NCBI GenBank assembly: GCA_965208685.1
Contig: CBDBPL010000007.1
Span: 4,030,001-4,094,000 of the forward strand
Reading direction: 5' to 3'
DNA: 64,000 bases
From: JAJEFO01 sp965208685
GTDB lineage: Bacteria > Pseudomonadota > Alphaproteobacteria > Rhodobacterales > Rhodobacteraceae
Made by a program: the position numbers and the translations under genes. The notes under the pieces are model-generated. The model did no database searches. It was not told the origin of the DNA and saw only the letters and a program-made list of their open reading frames with translations. Of this stretch, positions 53,313-61,254 are shown piece after piece (position 1 is the first letter of the stretch; each line of letters opens with the position of its first letter).

Positions 53313-54713
53313 TCAAAACTGCCTCACGAAGCTGATCTCGCCATAGGTGCGCTCGTAGTCTTGGAATACGGCGTTTGAATCGCGCACGGAACGGCCCACC
53401 GTCAGGCGCGGGCTGAACCCGCCGATCGTCAGGTCGCGCTTGGTCAGGTTTGCGCTCAGACCCGTCGTGCGGTCCGCGCGCCGTTCACCGTCCGAGGTTT
53501 GAATCCCGCCGATCTCGTCATGGCGGGTCCTGCTAAGTGAGGCTTCCAGCCCGATCGTGAACGCTCGTGGCAGGTCCCGGCTGAGCCCTAGGCTCAGCCC
53601 GTAGGTCCTGGTCCGGAGTGTTGCCTGGTCAGGGCGGTCGCGTTCCCCGAAGAAGGATGCGTTCAGGAACATTACAGGCGTGGCCTGGTATCGGACGCCG
53701 AAACCGAGATTGACGACAGGACCGTCACGGCCAGGCTCCTCGTTCCAGTTGCGCTCGCGCCAAGAACCGTTGAAGTTCAGCAAGGTCCTGCGCCCGCGGC
53801 TGTGCCTTCCCTCGAAACGAAACCCCAGCTCGTCATGGGACACGCTTGACCCCTGCCAGTGACGGCTTGCCACGGCAAGCAGGCTCGCTTCCGTGCCGGG
53901 CGCAATCAGCCAGCGCGGGCCTGCCTGGGCGCCCAGCGTCATCCTGTCGAAGCGGCTGCCTGCATATTCACGGCGAGAGACGTTGCCACCGAAACGCAGC
54001 CGCGTGCGTTCGCTCACCGGTCGCTCGTATTCCCAGCCGCCCCAGAGGAGCACCCCCACTCCGGAAGTCGGACTCTCATCGGGAGTGAAGGGAAGTCGCC
54101 CGAACGGCGTGTCGACCAGTTGCGCCCGCTGGGCCGGGGCCGCACCGATATTGGTGTCCGGGGCCAGCCCGATCCCGCCATACGCGGACCAGCGCCGACG
54201 CGCGCGGATCTCGGCCAGGAACCGGTTGACGTTCGCCACGACGGGCGCCGGAACGTCTCCTGCCAAGACCCGTTCAAAGTGCCGCCGGGCCAAGCCGTCC
54301 TGGCCCTTCAGGAAGAAGGAGCGGGCCAGTTCCAGCCGGACCCGGGTGAGTTCGGGATTGGCCGCAAGGATGGCCTGAAATGCGGCGATGGAGACATCCA
54401 AGAACGCATCACGTTCTGCCTTACCAATTCCGGGACGATGGGCCAGCCCCAAGGAGACCATGCCGGTCTCGAACAGCAGATTGCCTGCGCGCGCATCGCG
54501 AGCCGTCAGGGGGCGAAGGATGGCGAAGGCCGCCTCCCACTGACCTTCTCTGAGCAATGCGGCCGCTGTCCCGATCTGCGCATCCGTCGCAATTGCAGCC
54601 GACTGCGTCGCTGGCGCGCCGTCCTGCCCGTATGTCGATCCCGCCGGGACGACCAACAGACTGGTCAGCACTGCTCCAAAGAGAAGCGAAGCGAAGTTCA
54701 AGCCAGTGTGCAT
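53313..54713 (-). CDS. Slam-type surface lipoprotein exporter (DUF560)
   Basis: The product is 466 residues with signal FGAVLTSLLVVPAGSTYGQ. Residues about 35-165 are TPR-like helices (AAALLREGQWEAAFAILRPL, ETGMVSLGLAHRPGIG, RVRLELARSFFLKGQDGLAR). From about 185 a beta barrel begins (WSAYGGIGLAPDTNIG) and ends YGEISFVRQF with the terminal aromatic. This is the Slam layout: a periplasmic TPR region plus an outer-membrane barrel that moves TbpB-like lipoproteins to the surface. The ATG at 54713 gives the proper signal. Likely clients are the lipoproteins at 58920 and 61255, perhaps also those at 18477, 48130 and 51529 (inference). Confidence 0.82.
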   Translation of the reverse strand: MHTGLNFASLLFGAVLTSLLVVPAGSTYGQDGAPATQSAAIATDAQIGTAAALLREGQWEAAFAILRPLTARDARAGNLLFETGMVSLGLAHRPGIGKAERDAFLDVSIAAFQAILAANPELTRVRLELARSFFLKGQDGLARRHFERVLAGDVPAPVVANVNRFLAEIRARRRWSAYGGIGLAPDTNIGAAPAQRAQLVDTPFGRLPFTPDESPTSGVGVLLWGGWEYERPVSERTRLRFGGNVSRREYAGSRFDRMTLGAQAGPRWLIAPGTEASLLAVASRHWQGSSVSHDELGFRFEGRHSRGRRTLLNFNGSWRERNWNEEPGRDGPVVNLGFGVRYQATPVMFLNASFFGERDRPDQATLRTRTYGLSLGLSRDLPRAFTIGLEASLSRTRHDEIGGIQTSDGERRADRTTGLSANLTKRDLTIGGFSPRLTVGRSVRDSNAVFQDYERTYGEISFVRQF

Positions 54714-55074
54714 GCGAATCCCTTTCCTTCCTTGAGACTCCTTCGTGCCCTGAACGCGACAGTCCCGCAAGGGGCGAATGGGAGCCGCAGCATGATGAAA
54801 GACCACCATTCCCATGTGTTACATCCAATCAGACCGCATCAGCGCGTGGCGTTGACTCCCGAATGCTCTCGGCGTCACAGCCGATCTGTCATGATATCGC
54901 GGAACGTCCGGATCGCATTCAGAGATTGCAAATCGGTGATTTGCCGACACATCAAGGAGGGTGGCGCCTTTCAATCGCTTGCGGGCACTAGCCGGAACTT
55001 CATTTTGCGGTCAGGCAGGAATCCTTCGCAAGTCAAGGGGCCGGCGGCCGGTTCCGGCGGATCCAGCCTGCCAC
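54714..55074. other. Gene-free stretch upstream of the Slam gene
   Basis: About 360 bases. The Slam promoter should lie near 54720-54800. Nothing else is seen. Confidence 0.35.
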
Positions 55075-55254
55075 TTACATGGCAACATCCTTGGCGGGGT
55101 CGATCTCCAGCAGCCCGAAGGCCCGGTGCTGCAGTTCCGTCGGCGTTGCCAGCAGCGGGAAGGCATGGTCTGGACTGCCCGGCAGCGTCACCTTGTTCAG
55201 CGTCAGCGCCGCCACAAGCAAGGTAGCCGGCAATAGTTTCAAGTTCGAGCTCAT
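55075..55254 (-). pseudogene. Chimeric remnant: lipoprotein start fused to repeated-protein tail
   Basis: The 59-codon frame begins MSSNLKLLPATLLVAALTLN, nearly the start of the lipoprotein at 58920 (MNSNLKLLPAALLVAMLALA) and with the same upstream leader. Codon 21 onward is KVTLPGSPDHAFPLLATPTE, LQHRAFGLLEIDPAKDVAM, which matches the protein tail at 9209. The lipobox is gone. An insertion and deletion seem to have replaced the lipoprotein body. Confidence 0.6.
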
Positions 55255-55766
55255 GTGCTTTGCTCCTTGCTAAGCGTTTGTTGGTGCGCGGGCCGACGCC
55301 CGCATGAGGGTTGAAGGGTTGACAAGAAGCCCATCGCGAGGCCGAGAGGCCAAGTGTCATCGGTGGAGTCGTCAGCATTCTGGGAATTGCCGTAACCGAA
55401 CTGGATCTTCACTCCGCCACCCAGATCGTACTGGGCTGCTACGCCGAAGCCGGAAGCCTCCATTCCGCCTATGTCCGTCTGGCCGAAGTCGACGTTGACC
55501 GTGGAGGCGCCCTTCGTGTATGTCGCGCCAACACCGATGTGCGTGACGTCGTCACCCCCGTCGTTGCTCAGACTGGAGCAGTTCAGCCCGCCACTGATGT
55601 CGCCGAAGGTGGCCGAGACGCTCGCGCAAGCGATGTTGGCGTTGTCATGCGTCTGGAAACCGACGCCAAGGCTGATGTCGCCGAAGCCTCCCGTGACGTC
55701 TGCGCCGTTGTTGCCCATATCTTCCTGCTCGTGCGAAAGCCACGAACAGTGCCAGCCCGTTGGCAA
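55251..55766 (-). pseudogene. Porin, C-terminal fragment with lost stop codon
   Basis: Residues read GGFGDISLGVGFQTHDNANI, ISGGLNCSSLSNDGGDDVTH, VGATYTKGASTVNVDFGQTD and ending WPLGLAMGF, over 75% like the end of the porin at 62841. The family stop TAG after the final F is changed to TTG, so translation would run on through the intergenic hairpin to 55251. The upstream part continues in another frame above about 55725 (GLALFVAF) and the first half of the gene is missing. Both faults mark it as dead. Confidence 0.75.
55288..55303 (-). other. Conserved porin-lipoprotein intercistronic hairpin (copy 1)
   Basis: gcgggc / gcccgc stem with a four-base loop, in the same position as in the two intact gene pairs (58871-58886 and 62806-62821). 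It probably reduces downstream expression or protects the porin mRNA (inference). Confidence 0.6.
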
Positions 55767-56267
55767 AACTCTTGAAGTCCGGACAGTACGAACTCTTCGA
55801 ATGGCCGCTCACTGCACTCCTGTCTGGCCAATGCTCACGATGAGATCCGTTGCCACAGTGTGATAGATGTCGCAGATGGCGAATCCTGAGGAGTTTGCGG
55901 CAGAAACCGGATCCCGCATTCCTGGCTCCAGACGGTAGACCCAGATGGTTTTGCGGCGAGTTTCGGCGCCAGAACCCATCTGCTGGAACGAACGTGTTCT
56001 TCGCGCACTCGGATCCTTGGCGAGGGGCGATCTGTCAGACAGGAGTGCCGGACGCTCGGCACTGTGCCACTGACGCCTGATTTTGTCGGAAGATTCGCCA
56101 TGCGGCACAAACCGGCCCGCTGCTGTGAACCGAATCGTAAGGTGTCATTGTTCGTCATGCTGGTGCGATGCCAAGCGGCTGACCGTTGGCCCCGTGCCGG
56201 TTGGCGACTGAGTGCCGAAGAAAGCCGGCGTGGGCAGATCCTGGAACAATCCTTAGGAGCATTTGCC
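55767..56267. other. Gene-free stretch before the integrase
   Basis: About 500 bases between the porin fragment and the integrase start. Overlapping frames on both strands lack domains. No tRNA or obvious attachment-site repeat was seen. Confidence 0.4.
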
Positions 56268-57482
56268 ATGCCTTCCAATCGCAGTTTCCGCCTGACAAAG
56301 CGTACCGTCGATGCCTTAAAGGCGAACGGTGCTGACGCCGTCTACTGGGACGGCAAGCTGACCGGCTTCGGACTTCGTGTGCGCAAGTCCGGACGCAAGT
56401 ACTACATCGTGCAAACTCGGGTCGACGGCAGGCTACGTTGGTTCACCATCGGCCCGCACGGACCGATTGTTCCCGACGAGGCCCGGGCGAAGGCACTGGA
56501 GATACTTGCCGACGCGAAGAAAGGAGTGGATGCACGCACCTCCGGGAAGCGCCGCGACAACACGCGGAGAGTGTCTGATTTGTGCAGGCGGTTTCTCGAC
56601 GAGTACGTGCCGAACCATTGCAAGCCGAGGACGCAAGCAGAGTACGCGCGGTTGGTGACGCTGTTCATCGCTCCGACAATCGGCGAAATGGGGGTTTCGG
56701 AAGTGCGACGCAAGGATGTCGCCGCGCTGCATCACGATCTTCGCGCCCATCCCTACCAAGCCAACCGGACGCTCAGCGTGATTTCGAAGATGTTCTCTCT
56801 CGCCGAGGTCTGGGGTTGGCGGCCGGATGGCTCAAACCCGTGTCGGCACGTCAGCCGTTATAAGGAGCGCATGCGCGAGCGCTTTCTTTCGGAGGAGGAG
56901 ACCGCACGGTTAGGTGCGGTGCTGCGCGAATTCGAAGATGACATGCCGTCCGCAGTCGCGGCATTTCGGCTGTTGCTGCTCACGGGCTGCCGACTGTCGG
57001 AGATCCGCGACCTCAGGTGGGAGCACGTCAAGGCGGACTGCATTGAACTGCCCGACGCCAAGACCGGCGGGCGCGCCGTGCCTTTGGGTCCCGAAGCCCG
57101 GGCGGTGCTTGATGCCATCCCGCGCGAGGAGGGCAATCCATGGGTCATCACGGGACGCCGGCGTGGCACCCATCTCGCCGACCTGCAGCGTCCATGGCAG
57201 CGAATCCGCAAGCGCGCCGGGTTGGATGACTTGCGCATCCATGATCTGAGGCACTCCTTCGCATCGAGAGCACTTGCGCTCGGCGAGAGCCTGACCATGA
57301 TCGGAAAGCTGCTTGGCCACACCCAAGTGCAGACGACGGCACGCTACGCCCACCTCGCCCGGGACTCGATCCAAAGTGCGGCGTCAAGGATTACAGGCAG
57401 CATCGGCGTTGACCTCTTCGACGATGGCAATGACAGGCCAGGCGAGGACACGGATGAATTCCGACGAACAATGACAAGGTAG
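56268..57482 (+). CDS. Tyrosine-type site-specific integrase
   Basis: The product is 404 residues. It has an N-terminal DUF4102-like DNA-binding domain (DGKLTGFGLRVRKSGRKYYI), a SAM-like core-binding domain (about 105-190) and a catalytic domain with R in LLTGCRLSEIRDL, HxLRH in IHDLRHSFAS, H in LGHTQVQTT and the nucleophile Y in ARYAHL. The ATG at 56268 follows taggagc; the same frame is open upstream to 56064 but without a good start. No excisionase or phage genes lie nearby. It sits at the centre of a mirrored porin-lipoprotein-Slam arrangement. Confidence 0.9.
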   Translation: MPSNRSFRLTKRTVDALKANGADAVYWDGKLTGFGLRVRKSGRKYYIVQTRVDGRLRWFTIGPHGPIVPDEARAKALEILADAKKGVDARTSGKRRDNTRRVSDLCRRFLDEYVPNHCKPRTQAEYARLVTLFIAPTIGEMGVSEVRRKDVAALHHDLRAHPYQANRTLSVISKMFSLAEVWGWRPDGSNPCRHVSRYKERMRERFLSEEETARLGAVLREFEDDMPSAVAAFRLLLLTGCRLSEIRDLRWEHVKADCIELPDAKTGGRAVPLGPEARAVLDAIPREEGNPWVITGRRRGTHLADLQRPWQRIRKRAGLDDLRIHDLRHSFASRALALGESLTMIGKLLGHTQVQTTARYAHLARDSIQSAASRITGSIGVDLFDDGNDRPGEDTDEFRRTMTR

Positions 57483-58023
57483 TATCGCTTCAAGTCGGCG
57501 AATCCGGATTGCGATGAACGGAACGTGCCGGCCCGCGGTGTGCTTGGTGCCGAATTGGCGGAGTGGATCGTGAGCTAGATGCAAGGAAGGATCGGCGGCA
57601 CGTATTCGCGCGATGAACGGATTTCGAAGTGACGACAGTTTCCGGGCACTCGAAACAGTGGATCCTTTGCGGCACTCGGCGCCATTGGCGATGCTTGTCG
57701 GGAGCCTTCACGAGTTGGAATTCACGAGCGGAATCCCGGACGAGGCCACTTCAGCTCTGAACGGGGCGGACCCTGACAAGGATTTGCGTCGAGTTGATCC
57801 CTGTGCGAGCCCGAGTGTCCGTGGATCCGCACGTCGGACTGGCAAACCATTGGCAAGCCATTGGCAAACAAGTTGCGTCGAATCCGAGGCGCTTCGGGTC
57901 ACGTTGCGTCGTAGCAAAATCCATGCAGGACAAGGAAAAAAGGCCCCTTGGCGACCTTTCGTCCCGCAGTCACGAGCATCGCGGAAGTGGCTTCAGACTA
58001 TGTATCAGACAGGGGAAAAGATT
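57483..58023. other. Gene-free stretch upstream of the porin
   Basis: About 540 bases. The last 30 bases, a leader containing atgtatcagacaggggaaaa, are the same as those before the porin at 63758, which suggests shared translational control. No gene is evident in the rest. Confidence 0.45.
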
Positions 58024-58851
58024 ATGAAGAGAACACTTCTTGTCTCAACGGCGTTCGTAATGTCGGCAGGCATCGCAGCCGCCGAAGTGTCGGTTGGCGG
58101 CGACGGCCGCATGGGTGTCAAGAGCCTGGACGGTGCAGATGTCGTCTTCGACAGCCGTATCCGCATCAGCTTCACGGCGTCCGGCGAGTCGGACAACGGC
58201 CTTTCGTTCGGCGGCTCGGTCCGCGCCGATCAGGACGGCACTGGGGGAGCGGCCGGAAACGTATACCTCTCCGGCGCGTTCGGCAAGGTCACCTTTGGCG
58301 ACACCGGCAGTGCCGCGAAAGAGGCCGTTGGCCAAGCTGGCGGCGTAGGCTACACCGGACTGCAAGACAAGAACGAAATCGGCTATATCAGTGATGTTCA
58401 TCCGTCTGTCCGCTGGGACTACACGATGGGTGATCTCTCCCTGCACGCCTCGACTGACTCGATTGGGCAGGCAGATGACGCTGAATCCGTGTTGAGCGGA
58501 GCCATGTCCTACAGCATCGGCGATGTCGGAATCGGGGCTGGCGTCGAAAGAATGGGCGACAGGCAGAACATTGTTGCCAGCGTAAGCGCTGCGCTTGGCG
58601 ATGCAAGCGTCAAGGTGGTCTACGGTTCTGATGACGATAGTGCCGATGATTCGTACGGTGCCTCTGCGTCCTTCGTTTCTGGCCTGGCCACGTTCACCGC
58701 TTTCGCTTCGAGCAAGGACGGAATGGATCACTTCGGCATTGGTGCTGCTTTCGACCTGGGCGGGGGTGCCGCGATCAAGGGCGGCTTCGTTGACGGCGAC
58801 AGCCTGACGGGCGGTTCGAGCTTCGATCTTGGCATCACGATGGGCTTCTAG
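58024..58851 (+). CDS. Porin (Rhodobacter type)
   Basis: The product is 275 residues. The signal peptide (KRTLLVSTAFVMSAGIAAAE) is nearly the same as in the porin at 62841. The mature protein is all glycine-rich beta strand (VSVGGDGRMGVKSLDGADVV, FGKVTFGDTG) and ends ITMGF with the terminal F needed for barrel assembly. Trimeric general-diffusion porins of this family have about 16 strands; at 255 mature residues this is on the short side. A lipoprotein gene follows after 68 bases and a hairpin, so the two are probably one operon. Confidence 0.85.
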   Translation: MKRTLLVSTAFVMSAGIAAAEVSVGGDGRMGVKSLDGADVVFDSRIRISFTASGESDNGLSFGGSVRADQDGTGGAAGNVYLSGAFGKVTFGDTGSAAKEAVGQAGGVGYTGLQDKNEIGYISDVHPSVRWDYTMGDLSLHASTDSIGQADDAESVLSGAMSYSIGDVGIGAGVERMGDRQNIVASVSAALGDASVKVVYGSDDDSADDSYGASASFVSGLATFTAFASSKDGMDHFGIGAAFDLGGGAAIKGGFVDGDSLTGGSSFDLGITMGF

Positions 58852-58870
58852 TCCGACTTTCAACCCTCAG

Positions 58871-58886
58871 GCGGGCCTCGGCCCGC
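58871..58886 (+). other. Conserved porin-lipoprotein intercistronic hairpin (copy 2)
   Basis: gcgggcc / ggcccgc stem, 20 bases after the porin stop. Followed in all three copies by a nearly invariant leader (cgcttagcaaggagcaaag) that supplies the lipoprotein's ribosome site. Confidence 0.65.
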
Positions 58887-58919
58887 GAACCAACAAACGC
58901 TTAGCAAGGAGCAAAGCAC

Positions 58920-60458
58920 ATGAACTCGAACTTGAAACTATTGCCGGCTGCCCTGCTTGTGGCAATGCTGGCACTGGCAGGCTGCGGAGGTGGGTCGGAC
59001 GACATGCCGGATCCCGACCCGATGCCGATGCCGGATCCTCCCCCTCCGCCCCCGGACACCTCGCTTGAAGATGCGGTCGACGCGCAAAGAAACGCTGCTG
59101 CCGCAAGCGCGAGGGCCATGGAACTGCTTGAAGAAGCCACGGAGGCAGGCGGAGCCTTGGCTGCGAGTGACGTCGACGGCAGCTCGCAAGGGGCATATGA
59201 CAACGCCATGACCGTCCTCGGGGCCGGCGCGCTGATCGAAGCCGAGCGTGTGAAGGCCGCTGCTGCGGTCGCGGCAATTGAGGCTATCGACACTTCCGAC
59301 ATGTCGGCCGATGCGATGGCCAGAATTGCCAACATCCTTGAAACCGCGGAGGCGTCCTTGGCTGAAATCGTGGCCATCCAGGAAGCGGAAGGCGATGATT
59401 CCTTGGCTATGACCGTCGCGGGCGTGAAGTCCGGAGCGGCAACCGACGACAGCGACTCCAAGATCGCGCAGGCCAAGGCGAAATTGGTTTCAGATGCAAT
59501 TGCTGCCGCCATTTTGACCGCAACTGGCGAAACCACCGCCGCTATTGGCACGCCTGTCGCTAGCTCGGGTGCACCGGAAGGCAGCATCATGCATGTGGGA
59601 ATGTCAGGAATGACATTTGCTGAGATCGCAGGGTCTGCCAGAATGGCGACGACGAAAGTGGGAGACTTCACTTCCGATGCCGCAGGTGAAACTGCACTGG
59701 CCGCTTTGACTGGTGGTGCGCTAGGTGGCACAACGGATGCATACTACAAGGGCATTCAAGGCTCCTTGGTCTGCCTTTCCGCCGCATGCACTGTCGACAC
59801 TGATGGCGATATTACCGGCACCGTGGAGTTTGTCCCGACCAATCCAGGCTGGCGCTATTACCTGACAGAAGTTGGGGGCAACTATGCCCGCCAGCTGAAT
59901 GCCGCCACCTACGGCCACTGGCTGACCGAGACCGACGATGGTACGACCGTGATCAATCTGCATCACGAGTCCCTTGCCCTTGCGACAACCGAAACGGGGG
60001 CACTGTCGTGGGTCCACGGGAACGATAACGCCGACGACGATGTGGATGCGTCTTACAGCGGCAATGCCATGGGATATTCGCACCGGACGGTTGGCACGGG
60101 TGATGACGCGACAACCTCTTCCGGCGAATTCACCGCCAATGTCTCGCTGAGCGCTACGTTCACTGATACTGCTGCGGAAGCGTCATTGAGCGGTTCAATC
60201 AGCGGATTTGCTGGTGGTGCTCACGTCAACCCAGCGTGGCGCGTTACTCTGGGCGAGGCAACAGACCCGACCACCGACAACACCTTCACCGGGACTGTGC
60301 CAGATGGATCCGCACATGGTAAGCACTTCGCAAGCGACGGTGACTGGGCTGCGCACGGTTACGGCGCGGCCGGCAAGAACCCCACCGGTTTTGTCGGTGC
60401 CTTTGACGCCGCATTCGGCACTGAAGGCGAGGCAGCGGGCGTCTTCCACGCCGACTGA
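58920..60458 (+). CDS. Surface lipoprotein with coiled-coil stalk and TbpB-like end
   Basis: The product is 512 residues. The signal (LLPAALLVAMLALAGCGGG) has lipobox LAGC. An acidic proline tether (DDMPDPDPMPMPDPPPPPPD) leads to about 140 residues of alanine-rich helix (SARAMELLEEATEAGGALAA, AMARIANILETAEASLAEIV). The C-terminal half is beta-rich and ends GKNPTGFVGAFDAAFG then AAGVFHAD, the eight-stranded-barrel pattern of Slam-dependent lipoproteins. It is co-transcribed with the porin and closed by a strong terminator. A paralogue lies at 61255. Ligand unknown. Confidence 0.75.
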   Translation: MNSNLKLLPAALLVAMLALAGCGGGSDDMPDPDPMPMPDPPPPPPDTSLEDAVDAQRNAAAASARAMELLEEATEAGGALAASDVDGSSQGAYDNAMTVLGAGALIEAERVKAAAAVAAIEAIDTSDMSADAMARIANILETAEASLAEIVAIQEAEGDDSLAMTVAGVKSGAATDDSDSKIAQAKAKLVSDAIAAAILTATGETTAAIGTPVASSGAPEGSIMHVGMSGMTFAEIAGSARMATTKVGDFTSDAAGETALAALTGGALGGTTDAYYKGIQGSLVCLSAACTVDTDGDITGTVEFVPTNPGWRYYLTEVGGNYARQLNAATYGHWLTETDDGTTVINLHHESLALATTETGALSWVHGNDNADDDVDASYSGNAMGYSHRTVGTGDDATTSSGEFTANVSLSATFTDTAAEASLSGSISGFAGGAHVNPAWRVTLGEATDPTTDNTFTGTVPDGSAHGKHFASDGDWAAHGYGAAGKNPTGFVGAFDAAFGTEGEAAGVFHAD

Positions 60459-60501
60459 TCCGCGCCTCTGGCTTGGATCAAGTCTGTTGAAAAACTATCG
60501 G

Positions 60502-60538
60502 CCCCGCCGCACCACTCGCGGCGGGGCTTCTCTTTTTG
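60502..60538 (+). terminator. Intrinsic terminator of the porin-lipoprotein operon
   Basis: A perfect 10-base stem gccccgccgc / gcggcggggc with a seven-base loop, followed by ttctcttttt. This is the clearest intrinsic terminator in the window, 44 bases after the lipoprotein stop. Confidence 0.9.
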
Positions 60539-60609
60539 ACGTTCTTTTGCGGGAAAGCCAGCGACGCGCGTGTCCGGAATTCTGCCACACGGGCCGTTTA
60601 CCTCCAATC

Positions 60610-60990
60610 GAACAAGTCGGGCATCGGTTTGCTGATCATCTCGACAAGTTCGGCTTACCGTCTGGACGGCGCTCCGGCGACGCAGTCGGCCGCTGACCCG
60701 GCAGACGTGCAGTTCGGGTGCGCGGCCGCGCTTCTCGGCGACGGCCAGTGGGAGGCGGCCTTCGACATCCTTGGAACCTTGGCGGCCCGTAATCCGCGCG
60801 CGCTGCTGTCCGAGACCGGGATGGCGACCTTGGGAGCCACCCATCGCCCGGGGATCGGGATGTCGAGCGCGAAGTGCTTCTCGAAGTCTCAATCGGCCCG
60901 TTCCAGGTCCTCCCCGCGGCCAGTCCCGATCTGACCCGGGCCCGGCTGGAACTGGCTCGCGCCTTCTCCATGAAGGGCCAGGACGGCCCT
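60610..60990 (+). pseudogene. Slam exporter, decayed N-terminal copy
   Basis: Codons read YRLDGAPATQSAADPADVQF, GCAAALLGDGQWEAAFDILG, SETGMATLGATHRPGIG and, one frame over, VLLEVSIGPFQVLPAASPDL, TRARLELARAFSMKGQDG. These align end to end with the first 150 residues of the Slam gene at 53313-54713 (DGAPATQSA, GQWEAAFAIL, HRPGIG, RLELARSFFLKGQDG). A frameshift near 60860 breaks it and the barrel is missing. Confidence 0.78.
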
Positions 60991-61194
60991 GTGCCCTGTG
61001 CCCTGTGCCCTGTGCCCCGGGTCCTCGAGGAACCCCTCCACGGCCTTCACGTTGCCCTCGCCCACGCTCACGTCGCTGGCACTCCAACAACAACCGCCGG
61101 CGGGGAAAGGCCCCGCCGCGCATGGTGCGGAGAGGCAAGAAGATTTTCTTCGAGGGTGCAACTATGGAAACCATGTATCGAACTTGACGTCCCG
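60991..61194. other. Short gene-free stretch with hairpins
   Basis: Contains a 7-base stem ggcgggg / ccccgcc at 61098-61116 and a run of near-repeats (cctgtgccctgtgcc) at 60989-61016. It looks like the debris end of the Slam copy. Confidence 0.4.
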
Positions 61195-61227
61195 AAAATG
61201 AAAACCCCGGCCCATTACAGGCCGGGG
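61195..61227 (-). terminator. Intrinsic terminator of the second porin-lipoprotein operon
   Basis: On the minus strand, an 8-base stem ccccggcc / ggccgggg with a seven-base loop, followed by ttttcatttt, 28 bases after the lipoprotein stop at 61255. Confidence 0.8.
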
Positions 61228-61254
61228 GAAGTAGTGTGTCAGAGGGACGACTTG

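Noticed and set aside
56064..56267. 68-codon upstream extension of the integrase
   Set aside because: The ATG at 56268 has a ribosome site and the family normally begins with this RLTKRTVDAL-like region; the extension has no similarity.
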